Of a stretch of DNA of 64,000 bases, positions 33,472-44,611 are shown piece after piece; within the stretch, counting starts at the first letter, position 1; each line of letters opens with the position of its first letter. The notes beneath the pieces were generated by a model. The model worked only from the letters and a program-made list of their open reading frames with translations, was not told the DNA's origin and searched no databases. A program made the position numbers and the translations under genes. This stretch comes from Cycas panzhihuaensis (lineage: Eukaryota > Cycadophyta): NCBI GenBank assembly GCA_023213395.1, contig CM041465.1, positions 98,959,741 through 99,023,740 on the forward strand. The letters are read 5' to 3'.

Positions 33472-35550
33472 TGGAATTGCACCTCTATAAGAGGTAACTA
33501 AACTTGGACGAGATCAAGACAAATAATTAAAGATTTTGGTGGCTAGAGACCTATAGTGGCAAGGGAAAGAAATCACCCACAAAGGGTGTCTGTACATCAA
33601 AACGCAGGTTCAAGACCTACAAATGGTACACAAATTCCTTTGAGGCAACTCTTCCTCAATTTGGAGTGATGGACAGATGAATAGGTGAGGGATATATGTG
33701 GCTTCCTAAACAATCTCAAAAAGGAGGGCCCTCCCATCCTTGGTGGCTGAAGGAGGGAGGAAAGAAAGAGCGAGGAAATGGCTTCTCACGTAGAAAAGGA
33801 GTATGAAGGAGATGACTTTAGTAGAAAAAGAAGGATGGCACATGCACGTGAGGAGTTAGGAGGATGATTAATCTCATGGGTTAGGTATTGACCTAGCAGC
33901 CGCACTAAAGTAGTCTAACCAAACTAAGTGGAGAAGACAAAGAAAGTAACAAACTCTTAGAATGCAAGCCAAGAAGCGGTGAATAATGTTGCAAATGTTG
34001 TCAATATTGTAGAAGTTGTAACATGTAATTTTTACAACTTTGACAAGGCTAGGACAAAGGGAAAAAGAGATATGGAACGAGGGCTAAAATCCCATTTGTG
34101 TAGGACCAAAGAAGGTCGGTAGCAAGCGCAAAGAATAGTCGCCTATGTTGTTGCTTTAGTGACCTTCCTTCCAATGGCCCTTTGGAAACCCAAGAGAAGC
34201 ATGGAGAAAGAAGAGGTGAGGAGAGAAGGGGGTTGCCCTTGAGGAGAAGGATTGCTAGGTGCAAAACCCTACCTTTGCTCTTTTCGCTCTTCGTAAGTGC
34301 CTCTTCTTTGCTGCCTCCTTGAAGAAACTAGGGAGTAGCCGAAAGAACAAAAGGAAACAAATGAAAAAAGGAGGGTTTGCCTCCCATTTGCAGTAGAGAA
34401 AAAGGAGGAAAAGTGTTGTAAAAGTATTAACCAATGATGTTTGTGCTACTCAAAAAGAAGGGAAAACAAAGTATAAGCTTAGAGATATCTATTGTGTGCA
34501 GATCAAAGGTAGATTTGCCTAAGAAAAGGGGGAGAGAAACCAACCCTATGGGGTTTATAGGTGGGAAACCCCAAAGGAGCAACAATGTTGGAAAGAAACT
34601 AGAATGAACAAGAGAATCTGAGCTGGATAGAGCACTTGGAGCGTGATCTTCACTTGGGTGGCTATGTTATAGGCCTGCTACTATGTGTCTGGAGTTACAG
34701 GAGGCTGGTAGATGGATGAGAAGTTGATGTTGTAGGTTCTGTCTTATGGCGGGGCATTTTTTTTTAAGAAGTTCCTAAAAAAATGAGTGAGAAAGAGGGC
34801 AAATGAGGGTATTTTTGGGTTTTTAAACCCAACCCTAGCTCAATCAAGCAATTAGGATTTGGCTTGTACTCAGAATAAGTCATTGCTATATGGAAATTTC
34901 ATAATAAAGGCGAAATTAGTTTTAGCAGATTTTACAAAATAAATTGTGACAATACCTCATGAGAAACTTAGTAATACCGTGAAGTTTGGAGCCAGATCGC
35001 AAAGTTTATCATAGTGTGGCAAGAACATTGAGAAAAATAAAGAGAAAGAAGCTTGGGGGCTCCAAGAGAAGGGAAACTCAGGCCTAGAGGGGTATGGCAC
35101 TCTGTCTAAGTAGTAGGAAAGAGCTGTGGGGCTTAGGGAAACCTACAACAGACAAGTACTAAAGGTGAGACATTCCTGGAAAAGTCAACAAATAGATGGA
35201 GGACACCAACCAAGCCTAGGTGAGATGCTAGGGGTCATGATGCACCAATGGGTGATGTGATTGGGCTACGAAGGCCAAATGGTTCTTGGGAACATTGTGG
35301 AGGCATGGAGGAGGGACATGGAGCACCATGGGATACATATTCCTAGATCGTCATAGGCTGAAAAAAGCATTGTAATGCAATATAACCAAGCAGTGAATGC
35401 ATAATGTTCATGCAGTGAATAAATTATCGTGTAATACAAATGTAGTACTTCAATCCACCTTTCCTAGAACTGATAAAGGTAGGGGATAGAAGTATACCTG
35501 TGCTTACATGAGTTGACTCATCCATGCCCATTCCCAGTAGCCAAGAAACA
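33472..35550 (-). repeat. 3' LTR of gypsy G (2079 bp)
   Basis: Minus-strand ends TGTTTCTTGGCTACTGGG (35550) and GTGCAATTCCA (33472). It has the palindromic cluster at 34961-35018 and a TATA-like GGGTTTAAAAACCC near 34820-34831 (minus). There is no primer site to its left, which confirms a 3' LTR. It is shorter than A, D and E, so internal deletions are likely. Confidence 0.78.
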
Positions 35551-36050
35551 CTTCCCCCTTAGGAACAAAGCCTCGCTGCTTAGAAGCATACAGCGATGGC
35601 GAATGTTGGCAACAAAATGTTAGCAACATATATATACAATAAACATAACAATGGTATGATCTAAGGGTGACAACGAGTGTTGTGGTAGGATGTGTGGACA
35701 GGGAGACAAGGGAGAGATGATATAGGAGCTACCTATGCATCACCCTAAAGTCAACGGGTAGAGAAGACAGATGATGGGTTGCCCCCATTATATGAGTGTA
35801 AAATAAATAGTGGTGACGATCATGGACATGATCAAATAGATGCTATGAAATGAGATGTTATATACATAGGGGAGCTAGAATAATAAGGACACTGCACCGT
35901 GGACAGTACAGACGGTAGGGTGAAGAGAACAAACCTGATGGTCACCATAGTTTAACCTCATTAGTGGCGAGCTTTCAGAGGTATGAACAGATCGCAAGGT
36001 GAGGAGAATTGGATGACCCAAAACCTAGGCACTTGGGCGACTGGACAGGT
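35551..36050 (-). other. Element G polypurine tract and 3' untranslated region
   Basis: CTTCCCCCTT at 35551-35560 is the minus-strand AAGGGGGAAG next to the LTR start. The next 60 bp match the same place in C and H (GCGATGGCGAATGTTG). No gene is recognised here. Confidence 0.75.
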
Positions 36051-36059
36051 TCCTCAAGG

Positions 36060-36535
36060 GGGGCCATTAAGGAGAGGGATGTGATGCTTAAGGATGATAT
36101 AGACGAGGCCGTCCACCTCAGAATTATGGTCATGAGGGATATGTCAGATATCAACAGAAGAGAAATGGAAAAAAGGGGACCTAATAGTCGAGGTGAGGGC
36201 CCTCAGTCGTGGGCAACATACTTGGTAGACTTGGGTGAGATGAGACACCATGACCTCAGAGTCATAAAGGAGGATGATAGGTCTGCAGTGGAAGCAGAGC
36301 ACATTGATAAGGGTTTCAATAATGATTGTGTACTCAACTTCATTATTGGTGGCTTCGAGAAGAAAGACCCTCGAATACATGTAGTCATATCTAGAGGGGT
36401 CATGGAGGATCCACGCAGCGATGGAAGGGCCTGGGTTACCACGACTTCTATCGTTGGTGAAGATGAGCAATGCCATAGCAAGAGAGATAAGGATCTCAAC
36501 GAGATTAACGAGAAAGAAAAGTGATGGTGGGGTCG
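36060..36535 (-). pseudogene. Archaeal-type RNase H (aRNH) of gypsy G
   Basis: Ribonuclease H that would cut RNA in RNA:DNA hybrids. The minus strand reads ALLIFTNDRSRGNPGP, then LLEATNNEVEYTIIIETL, LLYDSEVMVSHL and VYQVCCPRLRAL. After one TGA stop it reads HIPHDHNSEVDGL. These match the order of aRNH motifs, and the four acidic catalytic residues (D in the first block, E in NNEVEY, D in YDSE, D in EVDGL) all appear present. It lies at the far 3' end of the element, separated from pol by the antisense PMD gene. It may be its own ORF, starting upstream near 36850 or 37088. The plus-strand ORF across it is a shadow. Confidence 0.75.
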
Positions 36536-36581
36536 ACGAGCAAAGGAAGATGTGAGAGGTAGCACCAGGGCTTTGAAGCAC

Positions 36582-37088
36582 TTAGAAAGCTATGAATAGG
36601 GACCATGAAGGGTAGGAGAGCCCTATAGGGAGGCTACCCGAGGATGAGGAGATTGACCCGATGGATGGGAAGGAAATGATGGTGAAGAGGGCCCCTTCAA
36701 GGTCCCAAAGGTCGCTAAAAGGGCCTCGATGAGGTCTAGGATGAGGGAGGCACTTCCTTTGGGAGTCCCAAAGACTCGAACGAGCAAAAAAAGTAGACTC
36801 GAGATGGTGAAATGAGTCAAATGAGTATAAACATGGGCATGTTTTGGGATGGTGCAAAAATCGAGATGGAAGGGGTCTACTGGAGACCGAAGGGGTCATT
36901 ATAAATGTATCAAGAAGGCAAAAAATAAAGGCTATGGAGGTGAAATAAGGGATGGACACAGAAGGAAAAGGTGATGTGGGAAAAGAGTTGGTCACAGTGG
37001 ATATTATGGTGGAAGGAAAGGAGAAAGTACCTGTTGGGGCCCCTACCCTATAATAGGGAAACGAGGTAAAAATGAGATTTATTTTCAC
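36582..37088 (-). CDS. ORF upstream of aRNH, unknown product
   Basis: An open frame of 168 codons on the minus strand, rich in Ser, Pro and Phe, ends just before the aRNH frame. It starts at the TATA region of the divergent PMD gene. I recognise no domain. It could be the N-terminal part of the aRNH protein separated by a stop, or simply chance. Its counterpart in D lies outside the window, so conservation could not be tested. Confidence 0.3.
   Translation of the reverse strand: MKINLIFTSFPYYRVGAPTGTFSFPSTIISTVTNSFPTSPFPSVSIPYFTSIAFIFCLLDTFIMTPSVSSRPLPSRFLHHPKTCPCLYSFDSFHHLESTFFARSSLWDSQRKCLPHPRPHRGPFSDLWDLEGALFTIISFPSIGSISSSSGSLPIGLSYPSWSLFIAF
37040..37075 (+). promoter_or_regulatory. TATA-like promoter of the antisense PMD gene (G)
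   Basis: Plus strand CCCTATAATAGGGAAACG (37056-37073). The D copy has CGCCTATATAAGGAAACTC at the same distance from shared downstream sequence (TTTCACAGGCT, then AGAGCCCTT and GAGATCCAACCAT-like). It is conserved between copies and points toward the PMD gene, opposite to the retroelement. Confidence 0.5.
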
Positions 37089-37499
37089 AGGCTCATGATC
37101 AATCTAGAGCCCTTTCCCTTATGTAGTGGAGCACCACCCAACTTTAGAGGCACGAGGAAGGAGATCCAACCATCGGATCGAGGCCTGGAGATAACCGATG
37201 AGACTAAGATGATGAGATGGCGGTAGCTAGGCCAGATCTAGTGAGTGGATCGTCCCTACCTATTCCATTTCATCAATTTCATTTAATGTGTTTTTTATGT
37301 TTTTTGGGAATAATTTTGGCCTCTTAAGGGCGAATTAGGATCCTCTGGAGCCCGATTTGGGCCTACATAGGGGGAGGACCAGGGGATTAGGTAGCCTTGG
37401 TCCCAGTGGGCCTGATTGTGGTCTACCTAGGTAAAAGTTTTTTATTCTTTGGGCATGTTTCCCCCAATTTTATGGGGGTATCGATGGCCCCACAGTAAA

Positions 37500-37600
37500 T
37501 ATCACGGTACCGTAGACTTTGCCATAGGGCCACTAAGAAAGTATTGAAATCTCAGTACGGCCCGTATCAAATTTTGTAGCACCATAGAGTTTGATGTGGC
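37500..37600 (+). promoter_or_regulatory. AAACTT/GGTACC-type motifs in the PMD gene leader (G)
   Basis: ATCACGGTACCGTAGACTTT (37501-37520) and GTAGCACCATAGAGTTTGAT (37578-37597) resemble the palindromic cluster of the LTRs. The D copy has AAACTTCATGGTACTGCAGA at 63421. So the motif occurs in both the LTR promoter and the leader of the antisense gene. Confidence 0.4.
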
Positions 37601-37740
37601 GCAAAGGGTAACAAGTAGAAAAAAGAAGAAAAATAGCTCAGAAAGATGCCAAACTCAACCCACAAGGGGGGGGAGAGGCAACCTGAGGATAGGCAGGCAA
37701 AGTGTGGAGTATTTTAACTAGTTCTTGAGTGCTTTTATAG

Positions 37741-39620
37741 GCGGTTATCGCAGTGGACAACCACAAAAACATAGGGATAGCGATGATGAGCTTCATCGAG
37801 ATGATGACACAGGGGGATCGATGGATACTGAGGTGATATGGACTAATGAAGATTATCAGGACACCTTAATATGCTTCAGCTCAACGTCTCGTAATGGACA
37901 TAGTTGCCCACTAGGATCGCAGGCAGCATGTGTTCCACCTCCCCTAGGTGGGAGACATCACTATCACACCAGGGGACATTCGAAGGATCCCAGCATACCC
38001 AGAGGAGTGCTAGCGTCACTAGGGATATTGACTAGCAATGACGCTACACATAGGGAGGCATCCATGTTCTTCATTGGCTAGGACAGGTGGGACATATGAG
38101 GAGTGTCGATTCAGACTATGGTTATGTCGTAGATTCCTTGGGTGAGAAAGTTGAGCACATTAGGCATTTTGTTTTAGGTTTCTTAGAAATAGAACTACAG
38201 GGACATACTCGGAGATGGATGGAGACAACAAGAGGTGCAAGGCCAAGGAGAGACTGGATTGGGCTACTCTAATAGTAGTGAACATGGTCACCTAGTTAGA
38301 TGCCATCAGGGTGACTGAGAGAGGAGGATTCTCTTACTGTATGATGTTACAGTGCTGGTTCTTTGATCACTTTGGGGTAGTAGCACCGCCAGGAGGACCA
38401 CACCCCATCTTAGCATGAGCTCTTATGGTACACAAGTAGTAGACTTGGTTTAGAGGGATCGAGGACCAGGCTCATGTTAGACGATCAATAGAAGCAACAT
38501 CACTAGACCTCCTCACTATGGCAAACTATACGACAGATCCATATAAAGGAGTGAGGTGGGATAGTGATGATGAGGCAGAGGAGAAGGAGGTATACCAGGA
38601 GATAGAGATGACGATGATGGAGGCAACGGGGGTGATGGGGTATGCCCATCATGAGTAACAGGTGAAGAGGCGAGTCTATCAGGGACTGCAAGAGGCGAGG
38701 CAAGACCCTCAGGAGCCGCGGAGGAGAGGAAAGTCTCTCAGGAGCTGTAGGGATAGGTAGGCCACCCTGCAAACCAGTCCAGAGATTGAGGGTGGTAAGC
38801 AGAGCTCAGGTAGTGGTAGCGGTAGTAGTAGTAGTGGTAGATGGGGGAGGAGATGCCCCAACAGACCAGGTGATAGGTGATGTGGTACCCAAGGAGGAAG
38901 AGGTACCAGCAGTTGAGGGAGGTCTCGAGGAGGAGGCAGTCATTCGAGTCAAGGAGCTGACTATCCCAAGAGGTGAGACACTACCTTTTCCTATCGGCTT
39001 TTGACCACCAGGTCTTCAGATGGCTTGTTTTAATTTGGTTTTGGGAATTTAAAATATACATAGATGTATAGACTGATATGTGGTATATTTGGCTTGGTAA
39101 GAGCAGTGGGAATGGCAAGGTTAGTCGAGGTAGTAGTTTGGGAGGTATTTTCCTAGGTCTACGAGGAGGGGCAACCTCCCATCTAGGCTAGAGAGGATCC
39201 ACGATCAATGGGGACACACACAGCAGAATTCACCCCACTAATTAGGATCAGGGACATATGGGTAGTAGAGTCCTAGGAACACCAGGCGATGATGGGATAG
39301 CTATAGGGAGAGTTGGATGGGACCCACACAAAGAGAGACCGGTCGATCATGGAGAGAGATATCCTACAAGGCCAGGTCCATACATTAAAGGTTTAGGGCA
39401 GAGGAGCATGCAGAGATGTAGAGGGCTACATCCAGATAACCATGCTCGAGGAGAGACTCTAAGGCATAGAGGGAGAGAGAGATCGTATCTAGATGTGATA
39501 CGATCAACTGGTGGACCAGGTGGTAGCAAGGTCATTGCAAAGCATGACACAGACACATACGATGACTGCGACCCTGAGGAGGCCTCGAGATGAGGGGAGT
39601 GAGGCTGGAGCTCACAGAGG
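37741..39620 (+). pseudogene. Antisense plant-mobile-domain-like gene of gypsy G, broken
   Basis: Gene on the strand opposite to element G. A likely intron end, TTTTAAC ... GCTTTTATAG, precedes 37741. Reading across frames and against the D copy: AVIAVDNHKNIGIAMMS, then HVFHLP and TPGDIRRI (about 37920-38005), resembling the FHLP.GE.T.T..DV signature of plant mobile domains (PMD). Then DATHREASMFFIG, LQCWFFDHFGVVAPPGG (about 38350-38400), EATSLDLLTM, an acidic linker with ~10-residue repeats, and a C-terminal coiled-coil-like stretch to about 39600. PMD proteins are known in plant hosts, Mutator-like and Ty3 elements. Stops and frameshifts abound. The function in the element is unknown. Confidence 0.6.
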
Positions 39621-39651
39621 TGTAGAAGGAGCCTAAGAGACATGTGGTCTC

Positions 39652-42619
39652 TGTTTCCTGGCTACCAGGAATAGGTATAGATGTATCGACTTAGGTAAGC
39701 ATAGGTACTCTTCTCTCCTATCTTAGTCACTTTAGAGATTGTAGATTGAAGTATTGTCTGGATTGCATGATTGATTGGCTCATTTTCACAGTTGATTCTG
39801 CATCTTGCTTAATCATGTCACATGCCCCTAGCCTATGATGACTTGCGAGACTTGCCTCTCTATGAGGCATGTGTCCCCATGGCGCTCTGCAACCCTCTAC
39901 ATCACCTTCACATCGCCCCAAGCTTCAACTAACTCGTGTGATCTGCTCACACCTTTGTCATAAGTATTATATACCCATCTCTAGCATTTTTGGGGAGCCC
40001 TACCTCTCAATGCCCTATTTGGTTTAGCCCATGTACTCACTTAGATTGCCCTCAGCCACTTGGACAGGAGGGCTAACTCCTCCTAAGCCTAGGGCACCCT
40101 CTTCTAGGGCCCCTAAGACCCTTATTTCTCTTTCTGTTACGTGTTGGCCCCGCACTGCTACAAATTTAGTGGTACCTTGAAGTTTATCGTGGTACCACAG
40201 AGTTTACTATGATGCGACTATTTACCACTATTTTTTTAATCTATTTTGGCAATTCTCATATTTTTTATGGAATTGCCATGTGGATTAGTTACCAACTAAG
40301 TCCCATCCTAATCCTAATCGCTCAATTAGGGCTAGGGTTGGGTATAAAGCCTAAAAATCCTTACTTTTGTGCCTCTTCTATTACCTCTTCTTAATCTCTT
40401 CTCCTTTTCTCACAGGAACACTCTGCAGAAATGCCTGCAATACCTGAGTTTCTGACGTACCAGCCTGAGATCCACCTATTGCAGCACTGTTTCATGGTAA
40501 CAAACTCCTCAACCAATACCTCCGAGCAAGGATCTATGCCTAGGTGTGGCCTCCACACTCTTCCTTCAGCTTTTAGCAAGGGTATTCCTCCTAAAACTAA
40601 GAGACACCCTATAAGCTCTCCAAACCTGCTATCTTTCCCTGTCTATAGGAGCAAACCTGCTCCCCATGCAGCCTAGCAGGTATTCCTTATCATTGTTTCA
40701 CCTTTTTGCCTTAGGTTTACCTTGTAAAATAAGTTCTTTAAGCATACAATTCGTTTCCTTGTATTTTGCTATATAGAGAAGCATTTTTCTATTCACTATT
40801 TCCTGTAATCTTGCCATCCCCCATCCTCCCCTGGTTTTTTCCAAGGAGGCTGTGGGAGAGGGTTCATAAGGAGGGTGTGAAAGGAGGCAATGCGAGATCC
40901 GTACCCATTAGGCCTACTCCTCAAGGGCAAAGCCCTTCTCCTCCTTCATCTCCCTCATTTGTGCCTTTCTTGGACCACCTAAGAGTCCTTGGGATTAGGC
41001 CTGCACTGGGCATTAGCGTGTGCAGCCCTTGTTGCACTGATCTCAGGCCTGCACACCCTTCTTTAGGCACCTCTTTCAGCCCCAAACAACTCCTAATATC
41101 CATTCCTAGTTTTGGTATAGCCTATATTGTAACGTGCTGCCCGTAGCATGTTTAGAATGTAGGCAACACCTGCAAACTTTATAGCATTCATTCCCTCTCC
41201 TACATACTATCCATAAGCTATCCTAACTCATTGTGCCCTGCACCTAAGGGTAGCATGGAGGAGTATTTACTGGAGGGCTAACCATTTTAAGGCTAACCTC
41301 TTCTTGCTTAGCATGTGTTGGTGTTTTCCTTAAGGATTTGTAAAGTTATCTTTGGTGGTGGACTAACTAACTTTAAACACTATATTTCAGTACTTTTCTT
41401 TTATATTGTTGCATATATATCAGCTTTGTGTTTTAGCAGCCCCTCTTGGAAGGTCAAAGATCTTTGTGGTTGCAGTGTTTGTGGTAGCACTTGCGAGAGG
41501 AAAGAAACGCTCTGATTCAGGTAAGCCCTTGCTTTCTTTCCTTTCTTCGTTTTCCTACTTTCTTGCACGGTTGTTAGCTTCCTTTTGTCCTTTTTGTTCT
41601 GTTTCTCTTTTCACACGGGGAAGATAAGGAAGCCCCACTCCAAGTCCAGCTCAACAATGGCTACATATTAAGAAAGGGTGAGAGGACATACGTGGCACAC
41701 GAGTGAAGCTTCTCCATCGGCCATGCAACTTTCTGGGTATGTATCATATCCTTTCACATAGTCCTTTCCTTTTTTGCTTTTATTAGGCATACACTCTTGC
41801 ATAATAAATCATATAAAAGGAAAAGGATAAGAAATCAGTCTACGTGCATTCATCTTACACATGCATGCTACACAATTGACTTTATAGGAAAGAGTACATC
41901 ATTGGAATTGCACCTCCCTCATTTTTCTGACCTAAATTGCAAGCATCGCTTAGTTGGGCATCATCTTAGTATATATGTTTGAGTGTGCATGAGACGTTTT
42001 TTCCTTGATCTTTCATTGTTGAAAAGGAAAAGAGAGAGAGGGAGCATAGTTTATATTCTCTTTTGTGAACACATACTATATCACTTTTTGTTGTCTCTTT
42101 TCCACACTTCACATACCCAACCAACACACACAACCTTCATCATCTTTGCCGGGGCTTGGGCCTCTTTTGCTTGCATAGCGGCAAGGATTCCTCTTTCGCC
42201 ATCACTTCTTCCACTTAGACCCACCTTAGGTTAGTCAGCCTAGGAGGTCTATTTATGCTTATCTCACACTCCCTTACCACTCACCCACATCTATTGCGTT
42301 GGTGACACATTCCTTTCCCATAAGAACTCCTTTTCTCTATGGGTCTCTCCTCTTCCTTCCAGCCATCCAAGGGCGGGGGGACCTCGTCTTCTAGGGTTAT
42401 TTAAGATACCTTACAAATGCCTTGTCCTTCAAGCCAAAAGAACCAAACTACCTTGAGGAAGTCATGCACCATTCGTGGATCCTAAACCTGCGTTCTGATG
42501 TGCGGATGCCCCGTGTAAGTGTTTCCTCTACTCAGAGGATTACATTCTTATTTTAGTATATATCATTGATTACCCTGATCTTTATTAAGTATAGTTACCA
42601 TCCCATAGACATGATTCTA
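39652..42619 (+). repeat. 5' LTR of gypsy D (2968 bp)
   Basis: Starts TGTTTCCTGGCTACCAGG and ends CATAGACATGATTCTA, one base before the primer site. It has the palindromic cluster at 40155-40225 (GTGGTACCACAGAGTTTACT), a TATA box at 40343, GGGGAAGATAAGGAAGCCCC near 41617 and the CGTTCTGATG block near 42491. Together with 35551-39651 it could be mistaken for a 3' LTR. However, G has its own 3' LTR and polypurine tract, so this LTR belongs to D. Confidence 0.85.
40343..40349 (+). promoter_or_regulatory. LTR TATA box, element D
   Basis: TATAAAG within GGGTTGGGTATAAAGCC, preceded by CTCAATTAGGGCTAGGGTTG with a telo-box-like AGGGTT. The AAACTT/GGTACC cluster ends about 120 bp upstream. Confidence 0.6.
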
Positions 42620-42649
42620 CTGGTGACCATATTGGGGACCCACCAGTAG
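42617..42649 (+). other. Primer binding site inside a 9-bp hairpin, element D
   Basis: TGGTGACCATATTGGGGA starts at 42621. CTACTGGTG (42617-42625) and CACCAGTAG (42641-42649) are perfectly complementary and enclose it. Against C (ACTGGC/GCCAGT) the arms show compensatory change. Confidence 0.7.
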
Positions 42650-42715
42650 GGGATTAGTCTTTTTCCCTTTCTTGTTGGTGCTACTACCTCTTGGTAGTTC
42701 TCCTCCTTTGGTTTC

Positions 42716-42833
42716 GTTGGGCAACCCCCAACACCTACACTACCTTCATTCCTCCTTCTCTTCTAACACATTGGTAAGTCTTGTATGTGACATTTCTCAC
42801 ATTGCCTATGAGACCTCCCTCTATTGTTAGAAG
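42716..42833 (+). other. Leader hairpins of element D
   Basis: GTTGGGCAACCCCCAAC (42716-42732), then CTTCTAACA (42760-42768) pairing with TGTTAGAAG (42825-42833) across 56 bases. The same two structures occur in C and A. Confidence 0.55.
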
Positions 42834-42877
42834 ATCTTTCATACCACTCCCTTCAATCATCGGATTTTGATTCGACT

Positions 42878-43300
42878 ATGGAGAGATATCCTTTGGATTG
42901 GGCATACTATGCCTATTCCTCTAGAGCCCACGAGTTTCCTACCTCTTTCCCGGGGTCCACCCAAGAGGGTGAAGACCCTATCTATTATCCAGGTGACCAA
43001 CAACACCCACATGATTCCCATCCCTCCACTCACGGAGTGGAGGTTTCATCTTCTCTCGAGTTCTATCACCAAGGTAGTGACTCTTACGAGGAGCGTCTCG
43101 AGGGATCCACCTCATTAGAGGTTCCATCTACCTCTTGCGATCAAGTGAATACCCCTCCTGCCGATGTGGTTGAAGCTCTCAACATGTGCTTCTGTGTCGC
43201 TTACCTCCAACCATATCCTAAATGGTTTGAAAATATCTTGTGTGGTGGCGCACCTTCTTCATCCACATCTACCCCACCTATGATGAGTAACCCATTTATC
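42878..43300 (+). pseudogene. Gypsy gag of element D, N-terminal part
   Basis: Gag start at ATG 42878 (MERYPLDWAYYAYSS), matching the C start at 22404. The frame is open for 141 codons through STQEGEDPIYYPGD, SDSYEERLEGS and TPPADVVEALNMCF until copia B2 interrupts it at 43301. An upstream extension from 42824 has no ATG and overlaps the leader stem, so I prefer 42878. It continues at 51601 on the other side of B2; the TTATC duplication must be removed to rejoin it. Confidence 0.85.
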
Positions 43301-43624
43301 CAAAGGAATGATAGATCTAGGAGATAAATTACTCACATGCACACAATGGCAATGGAGAATGAAAAAGAAGATGAAATAAGATATGAGAGCAATCTTAGAG
43401 GTGAGAATGAATAATGACTCCCTCCTTGAGATTTCTCCTTTTATTATTGAGGGTGAGCATTAGGGTTAGGATTTTCCCACCTAATGATATAAATATGAAA
43501 TTACATCTAAATGCACATAAAGTACATTTCATTAAGAGACTAATGCTAATAATATATCCTAAGGTCACATAATTAATCTATACAAATGACCTTGATACAT
43601 TAACCTCTTTCAATCCCCCCTTTA
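43301..43624 (-). repeat. 3' LTR and polypurine tract of copia B2
   Basis: LTR 43301-43612 (312 bp). The plus-strand left end reads CAAAGGAATG where other copies have TGAAGGAAGG, so the terminal TG/CA has mutated. Minus-strand ATTAAAGGGGGGAT (43613-43626) is the polypurine tract. Confidence 0.9.
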
Positions 43625-44150
43625 ATCGTGGAAGGTCATTTTTAGAAAATCTATTCTATGAGGTCTTTATTTGAGCCTTATTATTACAATGAAATTCTAA
43701 ATGACACTTTTGTGGGAAAATCCTCACGGGGAATAAAAACTCATGAACTTTCTAAGATCTATAGCCCCTTTTATAAATCAAAATGGCTAAGGTGGCTCTT
43801 TGATGTAGCCTGATAGCCAAGTAGCTTAAATGTGCAGCTTAATCTGCTAAGTCTCCATATATTGTTTGGTCATCCCCTATGCCCTTTTGGGTTTTCATAG
43901 GTTTTGATTTTCCAAAACAAGTACAACCCTTATCCTTCTGTGCCCACATGGGGTTTTCACAAAGAAGATAGAGTAGAGACTTACTCTTATTCTTCCGCTC
44001 CCACAAGGGGTTTTCACGAAGAGAATAGAGTATGATGATCCTATTGCCATCTTCTTTGATCAATCGAAGATGGAGGCCCTAAGGCCAAGCTGCCTTTGGA
44101 ACTCTTCAAACTTCACCCTTTACAGCAATTTGGTGAAGATATCGGCCACT
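43625..44150 (-). repeat. Copia B2 3' tail with GGGGTTTTC repeats
   Basis: Three related units with the cores TTTTGGGTTTTCATAGG, CATGGGGTTTTCACAAAG and CAAGGGGTTTTCACGAAG (about 43888, 43947 and 44005, plus strand). The same array stands in B0 and B1. Read on the minus strand it gives repeating ENP.W peptides, but there is no conserved start. Confidence 0.6.
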
Positions 44151-44610
44151 TAATCTACTGTGGAACAGTAATCTAATTGAATTGTACCATCATGAATAAG
44201 TTCCCTAATCATGTGGACTTTCGTACTTATGTGTTTGGTATGATCGTGAAATACAGGATTTTTCGCCATGATTCTTTGATTGATTATCCATATGAAGACT
44301 CGTAGGACTTATTTGGGTGATATTCAATATTTCCAATAATTTTCTCAGCCATATCATCTCTTTACTAGTCTCGTATAGAATGTATTCAAATTTCAGATTG
44401 AATCTACAACTATCTTTTGCCGTTTGGATCTCCATGATATTGGTGCTGTTCCAAAAAATGTTACATATCCAGACATAGATCTTTCTGTATCTTTATCTCC
44501 TATAAAGTTTGAGTCTGTGTATGCAGAAAGCTTGAAGTCTGAATTAGGTTCATACAACAAACCATGTTTGTTGGTCGTCTTAAGGTCTCTCAACACTCGC
44601 ACTACTGCCT
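44150..44610 (-). pseudogene. Copia RNase H (B2), broken
   Basis: RNase H of copia Pol. The frame 44602-44393 contains LSAYTDSNFIGDKD and MSGYVTFFGTAPISWRSKR, the classic copia RNase H signature. In another frame it continues as LRKLLEILNITQISPTSLHM and DNQS (about 44330-44270). A stop after VDS and a frameshift break it. Confidence 0.85.
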
Positions 44611-44611
44611 G

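Larger units (their letters stand above)
33472..39651 (-). mobile_element. Gypsy G, 3' LTR and 3' internal region
   Basis: Minus-strand element with 3' LTR 33472-35550, polypurine tract AAGGGGGAAG (35551-35560), 3' UTR, aRNH, and an antisense (plus-strand) PMD gene. It is cut at 39652 by the 5' LTR of element D, so its pol and 5' LTR must lie right of the window. The bases left of the LTR are ACTAC (33467-33471), the predicted duplication. Confidence 0.75.

Noticed and set aside
36009-36524. Plus-strand ORF of 171 codons in element G
   Set aside because: It overlaps the minus-strand aRNH, whose motifs are specific; the plus-strand protein has no recognisable domain and looks like a shadow.
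39652-42619. Reading this LTR as the 3' LTR of the element on its left
   Set aside because: The element on its left (G) is on the minus strand with its own 3' LTR and polypurine tract at 35551-35560. A primer site and gag follow 42619, so this is the 5' LTR of D.
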